The notes beneath the pieces are model-generated. The model made no database searches. It worked only from the letters and a program-made list of their open reading frames with translations, and was not told the origin of the DNA. From positions 1,984,001 to 2,048,000 of the forward strand of contig NZ_CP014136.1 in the NCBI RefSeq assembly GCF_002291425.1: a stretch of 64,000 bases of DNA. The letters are read 5' to 3'. The position numbers and the translations under genes were made by a program. This DNA comes from Gibbsiella quercinecans. Lineage in GTDB: Bacteria > Pseudomonadota > Gammaproteobacteria > Enterobacterales > Enterobacteriaceae. Shown here piece after piece: positions 8,445 to 16,833 of this stretch (positions are counted from its first letter, which is position 1; every line of letters starts with the position of its first letter).

Positions 8445-8565
8445 AAGTGAAAAGTGGTGCGCAGAAACGTGCCCGGAAACCTTCTACTTGCTTTTCAATG
8501 TTGAGCCTGTTTCGCCGTCCGGCATCTGCCCTGCGGCAATTTGATATGGACTATACGGAGATACT

Positions 8566-9645
8566 ATGACCTCTTTGATCACAAGTGCCCGCTCGCGGTT
8601 TGCAAAACGCGCGGTGTCCCCTCTGGTGCTACTGACCACGATGCTGCTTTCCACCGCGCTGTATGCGCAGGCCGAGCCGGAAGTGCTGCGCAAACCGGTA
8701 GCCAAAGGCGCCTATGAAATGGTTTACAGCCAGAGCCAGGATGCACTGTATCTGGCAACGTCGCAAAGCCGCCGTCTGGATAAAGGCGGCGTGGTTTATC
8801 GCCTGGATCCGAAAACGCTGGATATCACACAGGCTATTCACAACGACATCAAACCGTTTGGCGCCGCGATTAATCAGCAAACCGACACGCTGTATTTCGG
8901 CAACACCGTTAACAACTCGCTGACCGCCATTGATGCCAAAACCGGTGACGTAAAAGGCCGCCTGGTGCTGGACGCGCGCAAACGCTCTGAAACGGTTCGG
9001 CCGCTGGCGCCGCGTGAACTGGTCGCCGATACCGGTACCGACACCGTTTATATCACCGGCCTGGGGGAATCCAGCGTGGTGTGGGTGGTTGACGGCAAAG
9101 ACCTGAAGCTGCGCACCACCATTACCGATACCGGCAAAATGGGCACCGGGCTGGCGTTGGATGCGGCGGCAAACCGCCTGTACGTTACCAACGGCGACGG
9201 TGAACTGGTTACCATCGACACCAAAACCAACAAAATCCTCACTCGCAAGAAAATCGACGAAGCCAAAGAGCACTTCTTCCTGAATATCAGCCTGGATCCG
9301 GCGACGCACCGTGCGTTCCTGACCGATTCCAAGCAGGCCCAACTGCTGGTGGTCGACACCCGCAATGGCAATATTCTTAAAGCCATCGACGTGCCGGAAT
9401 CACTGGCGGTGCTGTTTAACCCAGCGCGTAACGAAGTTTACGTGACTCACCGTAAAACCGGTGAAGTCAGCGTGATCGACGCCAAAACCTACAACGTGTT
9501 GCACACTATCAAAACCCCGGTTTATCCGAACAGCCTGGCGCTGTCACCGGATGGCCAAACGCTGTACGTCAGCGTGAAGCAGGCTTCAACCCGTGATAAA
9601 GAAGCGACGGATCCGGATGACGTGATTCGCATCGCCTTCAAATAA
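8566..9645 (+). CDS. yncE: YncE, secreted seven-bladed beta-propeller protein
   Basis: The 359-residue protein aligns with E. coli YncE throughout. A long signal peptide (about 1-36, cleavage near AQA) precedes repeated YVTN-type propeller blades, seen as recurring LYVTNGDGEL-, VIDAKT- and LALSPDG-like units. E. coli YncE is a periplasmic protein reported to bind DNA; its role is not settled. GGAG lies 7 nt before the ATG. The gene is alone, followed by an intrinsic terminator, and a Fur-like box lies upstream. The yncD receptor gene that neighbours it in E. coli is not present here. Confidence 0.93.
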   Translation: MTSLITSARSRFAKRAVSPLVLLTTMLLSTALYAQAEPEVLRKPVAKGAYEMVYSQSQDALYLATSQSRRLDKGGVVYRLDPKTLDITQAIHNDIKPFGAAINQQTDTLYFGNTVNNSLTAIDAKTGDVKGRLVLDARKRSETVRPLAPRELVADTGTDTVYITGLGESSVVWVVDGKDLKLRTTITDTGKMGTGLALDAAANRLYVTNGDGELVTIDTKTNKILTRKKIDEAKEHFFLNISLDPATHRAFLTDSKQAQLLVVDTRNGNILKAIDVPESLAVLFNPARNEVYVTHRKTGEVSVIDAKTYNVLHTIKTPVYPNSLALSPDGQTLYVSVKQASTRDKEATDPDDVIRIAFK

Positions 9646-9650
9646 ACTCG

Positions 9651-9675
9651 CAGGGGCGCAGCCGCGCCCCTGTTT
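9651..9675 (+). terminator. Rho-independent terminator of yncE
   Basis: A 9-bp GC-rich stem (9651-9659 with 9664-9672) with a 4-nt loop is followed by TTTAT, 5 bp after the stop codon. Confidence 0.8.
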
Positions 9676-9731
9676 ATCCCCCACCGGCGCCCTTCTATAA
9701 AGCACAACCAGACAGCCCAAATAGACTATAA

Positions 9732-9747
9732 TGTGACAAACATCACA
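9732..9747. promoter_or_regulatory. Consensus CRP site upstream of nrdD
   Basis: The sequence TGTGA-N6-TCACA is a perfect match to both CRP half-sites. It is about 290 bp before nrdD and about 60 bp after the yncE terminator, so it must serve a promoter inside the 9.75-10.03 kb gap or act at a distance. I see no strong -10 element placed ideally for it. Confidence 0.6.
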
Positions 9748-9879
9748 GCTTTCACTTTTTACCCTTTCCTGTAAGTTGGGCCGCCAGAGCGCATGGCGCA
9801 AGCGATCACAAAACGGGTGCTGTACAGCAATCCGACGGTCATTTGAATTCTTTGTCCCAGGTCAAAAAAATCCGCCCAA

Positions 9880-9926
9880 TCCCAATATATAGTGCATACA
9901 TATCCAAATTAAACTATATATAGTAT
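9880..9926. promoter_or_regulatory. Pair of NrdR boxes in the nrdD promoter
   Basis: Two 16-bp elements, at 9880-9895 and 9911-9926, match the NrdR consensus (ACAC-W-ATATAT-W-GTGT) at 13 and 14 positions. Their starts are exactly 31 bp apart, three helical turns, as is usual for NrdR operators. NrdR represses ribonucleotide reductase operons according to dATP/ATP state. Confidence 0.85.
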
Positions 9927-9990
9927 TTATCCACAAAATCATCCACAACCGCCGCACCCCTTGTGCGCCGCGGGTTTGGCCTGTGGATAA
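9927..9990. promoter_or_regulatory. DnaA boxes between the NrdR operator and nrdD
   Basis: A perfect TTATCCACA box (9927-9935, plus strand) directly abuts the second NrdR box. A one-mismatch box follows at 9939-9947, and a second perfect box lies on the minus strand at 9982-9990. DnaA control is known for nrdAB in E. coli; here the boxes precede the anaerobic enzyme. Confidence 0.65.
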
Positions 9991-10035
9991 GCCAAAATAC
10001 GCATAATGCTCCGCATCCGGGCAAGGAGAAACAAC

Positions 10036-12174
10036 GTGAAACCAGTAGTGATCAAACGGGATGGTTGTCAGGTACCTTTTGACGAGGCGCGTATCGGCCA
10101 GGCGGTAGAACGAGCGGCGCTGGCCGCCGGGATTGTCGACGCCGACTATTGCGCCACCATTGCCCGGGTGGTCGCTCAACAGATGGAACAGCGCCAACGC
10201 GTCGATATTCACGAAATTCAGCAGGCGGTGGAAAACCAGCTGATGGCAGGCCCTTACAAACAGCTGGCGCGCGCCTATATCGAATATCGCCACGATCGCG
10301 ATATCTCACGCGAGCTGCGCGGCCGCCTCAACCAGGAAATCCGCGGCCTGGTGGAGCAAAGCAACGTGGCGCTGCTCAACGAGAACGCCAACAAAGACAG
10401 CAAGGTGATCCCAACCCAGCGCGATCTGCTGGCGGGCATCGTGGCCAAGCACTACGCCAAGCAGCATATCCTGCCACGTGACGTGGTGCTGGCGCATGAG
10501 CGCGGCGAAATCCACTATCACGATCTCGACTATTCGCCGTTCTTCCCAATGTTCAACTGCATGCTGATCGATCTGAAAGGCATGCTGACCAACGGCTTTA
10601 AAATGGGCAATGCCGAGATCGAACCGCCAAAATCGATCTCCACCGCCACCGCCGTGACGGCGCAAATTATCGCCCAGGTTGCCAGCCACATATACGGCGG
10701 CACCACCATCAACCGGATTGATGAAGTGCTGGCGCCGTTTGTTAGTGAAAGCTACAACAAACACCGGAAAGTAGCCGAGCAATGGCAAATCCCGGAGGCG
10801 GAAGACTACGCCATGGCGCGGACCGAAAAAGAGTGTTATGACGCCTTCCAGTCGCTGGAATATGAGGTTAACACCCTGCACACCGCCAACGGCCAGACGC
10901 CGTTCGTCACCTTCGGCTTCGGCCTGGGCACCAGTTGGCAATCGCGCATGATCCAACAGTCGATCCTGAAAAACCGTATCGCCGGGCTTGGCAAAAACCG
11001 CAAAACCGCGGTATTCCCGAAGCTGGTGTTCGCCATTCGCGATGGCCTGAACCACCGTTTCGACGATCCGAACTACGATATCAAGCAGCTGGCGCTGGAA
11101 TGCGCCAGCAAGCGCATGTACCCGGATATTCTGAACTACGATCAGGTAGTTAAGGTCACCGGCTCTTTCAAAACCCCGATGGGCTGCCGCAGCTTCCTGG
11201 GCACCTATGAAGAGAACGGCGAGCTGATCCACGATGGCCGCAATAACCTGGGCGTAATCAGCCTGAACCTGCCGCGCATCGCGCTGGAAGCCAAGGGCGA
11301 TGAGTCACGTTTCTGGTCGCTGCTAGACGATCGCCTGAACCTGGCCAAGAAGGCGTTGATGACGCGTATCGCGCGGCTGGAAGGGATCAAAGCGCGCGTC
11401 GCGCCTATCCTGTATATGGAAGGCGCCTGCGGCGTGCGGCTGAAGGCCGACGACGACATTGCCGAAATCTTCCGCAATGGCCGCGCGTCTATCTCGCTGG
11501 GCTATATCGGCATTCATGAAACCATTAACGCGCTGTTCGGCACGGAAAAGCACCTGTACGACGACGACACGCTGCGCGCCAAAGGCATCGCCATCGTGGA
11601 ACGGCTTAGCGCCGCGACCGAAAGCTGGAAGAAAGAGACCGGCTACGGCTTCAGCCTGTACAGCACCCCCAGCGAAAACCTGTGCGATCGTTTCTGCCGG
11701 CTGGATACCGCCGAATTTGGCGTGGTGCCCGGCGTGACCGATAAAGGCTACTACACCAATAGCTTCCACCTGGACGTGGAGAAAAAGGTTAACCCGTACG
11801 ACAAGCTGGATTTTGAAGCGCCTTACCCACCGCTCGCCAGCGGCGGCTTCATCTGCTACGGCGAATACCCGAACCTGCAGCATAACCTGAAAGCGCTGGA
11901 AGACGTTTGGGATTACAGCTATACCCGCGTGCCGTATTACGGCACCAATACGCCAATCGACGAATGCTATGAATGTGGCTTCACCGGTGAGTTTGAGTGC
12001 ACCAGCAAAGGGTTCACCTGCCCGAAATGCGGCAACCATGATTCCACCAAGGTTTCCGTGATCCGCCGCGTATGCGGCTACCTGGGCAGCCCGGACGCAC
12101 GGCCGTTCAACGCCGGCAAGCAGGAAGAGGTGAAACGCCGGGTCAAACATTTAAACAATGGGCAGCTAGGTTAA
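10036..12174 (+). CDS. nrdD: Anaerobic ribonucleoside-triphosphate reductase, large subunit
   Basis: The 712-residue protein is the same length as E. coli NrdD and near-identical over long stretches. It has an N-terminal ATP-cone allosteric domain (about 1-95), the ten-stranded barrel, a C-terminal zinc site (CYEC...CPKC) and the glycyl-radical site RRVCGYLGS with Gly681. It reduces NTPs to dNTPs without oxygen, using formate as reductant, after activation by NrdG. The GTG at 10036 has AAGGAG upstream and restores the E. coli length; the reading frame from 10006 is too long. Regulation by NrdR, and perhaps DnaA and CRP, is indicated by upstream sites. Confidence 0.98.
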   Translation: MKPVVIKRDGCQVPFDEARIGQAVERAALAAGIVDADYCATIARVVAQQMEQRQRVDIHEIQQAVENQLMAGPYKQLARAYIEYRHDRDISRELRGRLNQEIRGLVEQSNVALLNENANKDSKVIPTQRDLLAGIVAKHYAKQHILPRDVVLAHERGEIHYHDLDYSPFFPMFNCMLIDLKGMLTNGFKMGNAEIEPPKSISTATAVTAQIIAQVASHIYGGTTINRIDEVLAPFVSESYNKHRKVAEQWQIPEAEDYAMARTEKECYDAFQSLEYEVNTLHTANGQTPFVTFGFGLGTSWQSRMIQQSILKNRIAGLGKNRKTAVFPKLVFAIRDGLNHRFDDPNYDIKQLALECASKRMYPDILNYDQVVKVTGSFKTPMGCRSFLGTYEENGELIHDGRNNLGVISLNLPRIALEAKGDESRFWSLLDDRLNLAKKALMTRIARLEGIKARVAPILYMEGACGVRLKADDDIAEIFRNGRASISLGYIGIHETINALFGTEKHLYDDDTLRAKGIAIVERLSAATESWKKETGYGFSLYSTPSENLCDRFCRLDTAEFGVVPGVTDKGYYTNSFHLDVEKKVNPYDKLDFEAPYPPLASGGFICYGEYPNLQHNLKALEDVWDYSYTRVPYYGTNTPIDECYECGFTGEFECTSKGFTCPKCGNHDSTKVSVIRRVCGYLGSPDARPFNAGKQEEVKRRVKHLNNGQLG

Positions 12175-12175
12175 C

Positions 12176-12491
12176 CCCGCCCTCACCCTGGCCCTCTCCC
12201 CCAGGGAGAGGGAAAAGTGTTTGCCACCGTAAACCCCCGCTGTCTGTGGCCACATCCGGTAGCAGAGACGTGCCCTTCCCGCTCAAGCATGAGCCTCGCT
12301 CTGCCCCCTCTCCCCTTGGGAGAGGGTTAGGGTGAGGGAACTGGCACCGCCCTGCTCCCTCTCCCCTTGGGAGAGGGCTGGGGTGAGGGAACTGCGCCGC
12401 CCTGCCCCCTCTCCCCTTGGGAGAGGGTTAGGGTGAAAACACTGGCACCGCCCTGCTCCCTCTCCCGCTGGGAGAGGGTTGGGGTGAGGGG
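12176..12491 (+). repeat. Tandem GC-rich hairpin repeats between nrdD and nrdG
   Basis: Four head-to-tail copies start near 12301, 12352, 12402 and 12453 (period 50-51 bp). Each holds a 9-bp stem of the CCCTCTCCC/GGGAGAGGG type followed by a G-rich tail of the GGGTGAGGG type. A fifth, inverted copy lies at 12176-12212, beginning one base after the nrdD stop. The copies differ by a few bases that mostly keep the stems. No coding potential fits. They resemble dispersed intergenic palindromes known from several proteobacteria. Lying inside an operon, they may affect relative nrdD and nrdG mRNA levels. Confidence 0.85.
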
Positions 12492-12513
12492 AAAACAAAC
12501 AGAAGCCAATATT

Positions 12514-12978
12514 ATGAACTACCACCAGTACTACCCGATTGATGTCGTCAACGGCCCCGGCACACGTTGCACCCTGTTCGTTGCCGGCTGTGTGCACCAA
12601 TGCCCTGGCTGCTACAACAAAAGCACCTGGCGGCTAAACTCCGGCTTACCGTTTACCGCGGCGATGGAAGATCAGATCATCAACGATCTCAACGACCCCC
12701 GCATCCCCCGCCAGGGGCTGTCGCTATCAGGTGGCGATCCGCTGCACCCGCATAACGTGCCCTTCATCTTGCAGTTGGTCAAACGCGTGCGCGCAGAATG
12801 CCCCGGCAAGGATATCTGGGTGTGGACCGGCTATCAGCTTGCCGAGTTAGACGCGGCGCAAATGCAAGTGGTGGATCTGATTAACGTCTTGATCGATGGG
12901 AAATTCGTGCAGGATCTAAAAGATCCGATGTTGATCTGGCGCGGCAGCAGCAACCAGGTGGTGCACAGGCTGCGCTAA
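12514..12978 (+). CDS. nrdG: NrdG, radical-SAM activase of NrdD
   Basis: The 154-residue protein equals E. coli NrdG in length. The radical-SAM cluster motif CxxxCxxC is Cys26-Cys30-Cys33, and the GGDPL segment that contacts S-adenosylmethionine follows. It generates the glycyl radical on NrdD. The ATG at 12514 gives the family N-terminus (MNYHQYYPIDVVNGPG); a reading frame open from 12367 runs through the repeat array and is not coding. The ribosome site is weak (AGAAG). It is separated from nrdD by the hairpin array. Confidence 0.97.
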   Translation: MNYHQYYPIDVVNGPGTRCTLFVAGCVHQCPGCYNKSTWRLNSGLPFTAAMEDQIINDLNDPRIPRQGLSLSGGDPLHPHNVPFILQLVKRVRAECPGKDIWVWTGYQLAELDAAQMQVVDLINVLIDGKFVQDLKDPMLIWRGSSNQVVHRLR

Positions 12979-13018
12979 GGCCGTTTCCCGCACATCGCCT
13001 CTAAACCGGCCTTAGCGC
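12972..13018. terminator. 12-bp inverted repeat spanning the stop codons of nrdG and yraR
   Basis: Arms at 12972-12983 and 13007-13018 are perfectly complementary and are separated by 23 bp. The left arm contains the nrdG stop and the right arm the yraR stop, so the convergent gene ends mirror each other. It may act as a bidirectional terminator despite lacking T-tracts. Confidence 0.5.
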
Positions 13019-13635
13019 CGATGCAGTTGGTCGGACTCCAGAATATTCACCCCGCTCCCAGCGCTAAACGCCTGCGCCAACAGGGCGTGCGCCACGTCCT
13101 GCGCCGCCACCGCACGCCATTTTCCCGGCAGCAGCTTGAACAACGGCGCCGTCAGGCGCTCCATCCCACGCGGCGTTGCGCGCTCCCCCAACAGCATTGA
13201 TGGCCGTACCAGCGTCAGGCGCGGCCAGTTCTGTTCACGCAGCGCTTGCTCCATCTCACCCTTAGTGCGGTTATAGAAAAAACCGGAGCGTGGATTAGCC
13301 CCCAGCGCACTGACCACCAGGCAGTGCCGCGCACCCAGCCGCTGCCCGGCCTGCGCGCTCGCCACCACCAGCGAAAAGTCCACATCACGGAACTTCTCGG
13401 CGCTGCCCGCCTGCCGGCGCGTGGTGCCCAGGCAGCAAAACACGGCGTCGACCGGCGCTTCCAGGCCGGCCAACAGCGCATGCAAATCGCCGCCGACCGG
13501 GTTATCCAGTTTGGCGTGCGGCGGCAAGGGCACGCGCGTCGGTGCGACGATCGCCGTAACCCGCTCATCGGCCTGCAACTGCCGCAACAGCGCGCTACCG
13601 ACCAGGCCGGTAGCCCCAACCAGTAAAACCTTCAT
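13012..13635 (-). CDS. yraR: YraR, NAD(P)-binding atypical short-chain dehydrogenase-like protein
   Basis: The 207-residue protein matches E. coli YraR. The N-terminal dinucleotide motif GATGLVGS begins at residue 8, and the FYNRTKGEMEQAL segment carries the Tyr/Lys positions of the extended SDR family. No reaction has been established. Of two adjacent ATGs (13638 and 13635), the second has the better spacing from GGAGA. It lies 11 bp after yhbP on the same strand, so the two are probably cotranscribed. Confidence 0.88.
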   Translation of the reverse strand: MKVLLVGATGLVGSALLRQLQADERVTAIVAPTRVPLPPHAKLDNPVGGDLHALLAGLEAPVDAVFCCLGTTRRQAGSAEKFRDVDFSLVVASAQAGQRLGARHCLVVSALGANPRSGFFYNRTKGEMEQALREQNWPRLTLVRPSMLLGERATPRGMERLTAPLFKLLPGKWRAVAAQDVAHALLAQAFSAGSGVNILESDQLHRR

Positions 13636-13646
13636 CATGCGTCTCC

Positions 13647-14180
<534 letters not shown>

Positions 14181-14227
14181 CTATAGTAACCTGAGCGAAA
14201 ATATTGGGAATCACAAAGGGATAGCGG

Positions 14228-14527
14228 GTGAAAGAAAGCACTTCCTGGCACCTTTATATGCTGCGGTTGCCTAACGGCATGCTCTATACGGGGATCACCA
14301 CCGATGTGGCACGGCGCGTGGCGCAACACCAGGCGGGTAAAGGGGCCAAAGCCCTGCGCGGCAAAGGGCCGCTGGCGTTGGCGTACCACTGCCAGATTGG
14401 CGACCGCTCGCTGGCGTTGCGGCTGGAATACCGGGTAAAGCAGCTTAGCAAACAGCAAAAAGAGCGGTTGGTAAGCCACCCGCCCCTTTCGCTGGCGCAC
14501 CTGTTGCCTGGCGCTAAAAACGATTAA
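14228..14527 (+). CDS. yhbQ: YhbQ, GIY-YIG nuclease-superfamily protein
   Basis: The 99-residue single-domain protein has the GIY-YIG core: [11 protein letters not shown] then MLYTGITTD, with the conserved Arg in ARRVAQH and Glu in [10 protein letters not shown]. coli YhbQ is linked to DNA damage tolerance, but its substrate is unsettled. The start is GTG at 14228. The 3' end overlaps the convergent yhbS by 14 bp. Confidence 0.93.
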   Translation: MKESTSWHLYMLRLPNGMLYTGITTDVARRVAQHQAGKGAKALRGKGPLALAYHCQIGDRSLALRLEYRVKQLSKQQKERLVSHPPLSLAHLLPGAKND

Positions 14528-15017
14528 ACGGCGGTGAATACGCCACCAGCCCGCAGGGGCCGGCCAACGCGTCTTCGGCCAGCGGGTAAACCTGCAGGGC
14601 GCTTTCGCCACCGGGCCAACGGCAGTGCAAATCGTACTGCGCCGCGTTTTTAAAGCCCAGGCGCGCGTAATAGGCCGGCTCGCCCAGCACCACCACGGCG
14701 GCATAGCTGAATTCATTGAGCGCATCCAGCCCTTCATACACCAGCTTCTCGCCCAGCCCCTGGCCGCGCAGGCTTTCCTCCACCGCCAGCGGCGCAAGCG
14801 CCACCCATTGGCGATCTTCACCGGCAACGTCCACCGGGCTAAAGGCGGCATAACCCACCACCCCACCTTCGTCGTCCGTCGCAACAATCCCCAGCGTTAA
14901 CAGGCCATCTTCACGCAGTTGGTGAACCAGTTCGGCCTCGTCATCACGGCCAAAGGCGCGGCGAAGCAGGCCATCAATGCCCGCGGCGTCCACAGGAATT
15001 TCCACGCGTATCAGCAT
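14514..15017 (-). CDS. yhbS: YhbS, GNAT N-acetyltransferase
   Basis: The 167-residue protein equals E. coli YhbS in length and has the GNAT acetyl-CoA loop (RGQGLG near residues 84-89) and the [10 protein letters not shown]-terminal strand. The acceptor is unknown. The ATG at 15017 gives MLIRVEIP as in E. coli. It overlaps the ubiT stop by a few bases, indicating translational coupling, and its 3' end overlaps yhbQ. Confidence 0.93.
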   Translation of the reverse strand: MLIRVEIPVDAAGIDGLLRRAFGRDDEAELVHQLREDGLLTLGIVATDDEGGVVGYAAFSPVDVAGEDRQWVALAPLAVEESLRGQGLGEKLVYEGLDALNEFSYAAVVVLGEPAYYARLGFKNAAQYDLHCRWPGGESALQVYPLAEDALAGPCGLVAYSPPFNRF

Positions 15018-15538
15018 GGCGCCACCCGTTGCGGAGGTTGTTCGACGCAATCTTCCAGGCCAGCCTCAACGAAATCGGCCAGTTGCAGCAGGCCGATGCG
15101 CAGCGGCGCCGGCATGGATTCAAGCTCGATGGCATCCATCAGGTTTTTGACGTACAGGCCCAACTCGGTATCCCCTTCGATCTGAAGCCGGCGTTGGAAA
15201 AACAGCGTATCGGGATCCTGCTTGCGCGCCGCGACCAGGATCAGATCGTTGGCATCGCCACTGAAGCTGACATCCGCCTGCGCATGCTGGCTCACCACCA
15301 ACCGATCGTTCTCCACGCTCATAAACCAGCTCAGCGCCAGATCGCGTATTTCGATCTTCAGCCAGCGCGATTCCAGAAACGCCAGCTCGCCATCGGCCAA
15401 CGCCTGGCGGAACTGCCAACTCAGCACCTGCTGTAAAACCTGGCGCTGCAGAGCAAACGGCGTGAGTTTTAACGGTACGCGCAACAGCGCTGGCCCCTGA
15501 CGCACAAGGCGTGCTCGTAGTTTTTCCAACACAGTCAT
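15011..15538 (-). CDS. ubiT: UbiT (YhbT), SCP2-domain factor for oxygen-independent ubiquinone synthesis
   Basis: The 175-residue protein carries an SCP2 lipid-binding domain (about 45-150). In E. coli, UbiT works with UbiU and UbiV to make ubiquinone without oxygen, probably by holding the lipid intermediates. AAAGGAG precedes the ATG. It is divergent from ubiUV across a 291-bp gap, matching the E. coli layout, and is followed by overlapping yhbS. I found no convincing FNR palindrome in the gap. Confidence 0.95.
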   Translation of the reverse strand: MTVLEKLRARLVRQGPALLRVPLKLTPFALQRQVLQQVLSWQFRQALADGELAFLESRWLKIEIRDLALSWFMSVENDRLVVSQHAQADVSFSGDANDLILVAARKQDPDTLFFQRRLQIEGDTELGLYVKNLMDAIELESMPAPLRIGLLQLADFVEAGLEDCVEQPPQRVAPC

Positions 15539-15829
15539 TCACTCCTTTCAATACAGATTGCCAGTATTTTGCCACATCGGTGCCCAGGTACCGCGGCTTA
15601 TATCAACAAATCGGCATTTCAACACCGCGATACCCTGTTTATCAATACGCCAGAAACTGCCCCAAATCAAAGCCTGTTGGCCGCGGCTTCACTAAAATTA
15701 GCCTCTTGTTTCAATTACTGCCGGTAAAAATGCTTATCCCCACGCGGCTTAGGGCCGCAGCACGAAAAATCAGAGTATACCCGGCAACAATTATCACAGC
15801 GAATAAGCCCGCTGGATCAGGATAAATCT

Positions 15830-16825
15830 ATGGAGCTGCTTTGCCCCGCCGGCAACCTGCCGGCTTTGAAAGCCGCGGTGGATAATGGTGCCGATGCCGT
15901 TTACATCGGCCTGAAGGACGACACCAATGCGCGCCATTTCGCCGGGCTCAATTTCACCGAGAAAAAGCTACAGGAAGCGGTGAACTACGTGCACCGGCAT
16001 AACCGCAAGCTGCATATCGCCATCAATACCTTCGCTCACCCGGACGGCTATGCCCGCTGGCAACGGGCGGTGGATATGGCTGCGCAGTTGGGCGCGGATG
16101 CGCTGATCCTGGCGGATCTGGCCATGCTGGAATATGCCGCGGAGCGTTATCCGCAGGTAGAACGCCACGTCTCGGTGCAGGCTTCCGCCACCAACGAGGA
16201 AGCGATTCGCTTTTACCAGCGCCACTTCGGCGTAGACCGCGTGGTGCTGCCGCGCGTGCTGTCGATGCACCAGGTGAAGCAACTGGCGCGCACCAGCCCG
16301 GTGCCGCTGGAGGTGTTCGCCTTCGGTAGCCTGTGCATCATGGCCGAAGGGCGCTGTTACCTCTCCTCCTACCTGACCGGTGAATCCCCCAACACCGTCG
16401 GCGCCTGTTCGCCGGCACGTTTTGTGCGCTGGCAGCAAACGCCGCAGGGCATGGAATCACGCCTTAACGAGGTGCTGATCGACCGCTATCAGGATGGGGA
16501 AAACGCCGGCTACCCGACGCTCTGTAAGGGCCGCTACCTGGTGGACGACGTGCGTTACCATGCGCTGGAAGAGCCCACCAGCCTCAACACGTTAGAACTG
16601 TTGCCGGACCTGCTGGCCGCCAACATTGCTTCGGTGAAAATTGAAGGCCGCCAGCGCAGCCCGGCATACGTCAGCCAGGTGGCGCGGGTATGGCGCCAGG
16701 CTATCGATCGCTGTAAAGCCAACCCAGGCGCCTATCAGCCCGATCCTCGCTGGATGGAAGCCTTGGGCGCGATGGCCGAAGGCACCCAAACCACGCTCGG
16801 TGCCTATCACCGCAAATGGCAGTAG
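15830..16825 (+). CDS. ubiU: UbiU (YhbU), peptidase-U32-family Fe-S protein for anaerobic ubiquinone hydroxylation
   Basis: The 331-residue U32-family protein has the four cluster ligands at Cys169, Cys176, Cys193 and Cys232, the same numbers as in E. coli. UbiU forms a complex with UbiV and takes part in oxygen-independent hydroxylation of the ubiquinone ring, with prephenate as the known oxygen donor. AGGA precedes the ATG. It is followed after 8 bp by ubiV in an operon. Confidence 0.96.
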   Translation: MELLCPAGNLPALKAAVDNGADAVYIGLKDDTNARHFAGLNFTEKKLQEAVNYVHRHNRKLHIAINTFAHPDGYARWQRAVDMAAQLGADALILADLAMLEYAAERYPQVERHVSVQASATNEEAIRFYQRHFGVDRVVLPRVLSMHQVKQLARTSPVPLEVFAFGSLCIMAEGRCYLSSYLTGESPNTVGACSPARFVRWQQTPQGMESRLNEVLIDRYQDGENAGYPTLCKGRYLVDDVRYHALEEPTSLNTLELLPDLLAANIASVKIEGRQRSPAYVSQVARVWRQAIDRCKANPGAYQPDPRWMEALGAMAEGTQTTLGAYHRKWQ

Positions 16826-16833
16826 GAGGACGC

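Larger units (their letters stand above)
7989..8565. other. 577-bp intergenic region between divergent ldtB and yncE
   Basis: The left end holds the ldtB promoter (8059-8088). The right end holds an AT-rich stretch with the Fur-like box (8426-8444) and the yncE ribosome site (GGAG near 8556). The middle (about 8150-8400) is GC-rich with short inverted repeats, but I see no ORF with a ribosome site, tRNA or clear terminator in it. Confidence 0.5.

Noticed and set aside
9793-9846. 17-codon ORF downstream of the CRP site
   Set aside because: No good ribosome site and no recognisable peptide; mentioned only as a possible leader.
9852-9865. FNR-like palindrome TTGTC-N4-GTCAA upstream of nrdD
   Set aside because: It matches only 7 of 10 consensus positions and lacks the central A/T bases; not strong enough to call, although anaerobic control of nrdD would be expected.
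12367-12513. N-terminal extension of nrdG through the repeat array
   Set aside because: The frame is open only because of the repeats. The ATG at 12514 gives the exact E. coli NrdG length and N-terminus.
15539-15829. FNR site in the ubiT-ubiU gap
   Set aside because: Several ATCAA half-sites occur, but none has a TTGAT partner at the right spacing.
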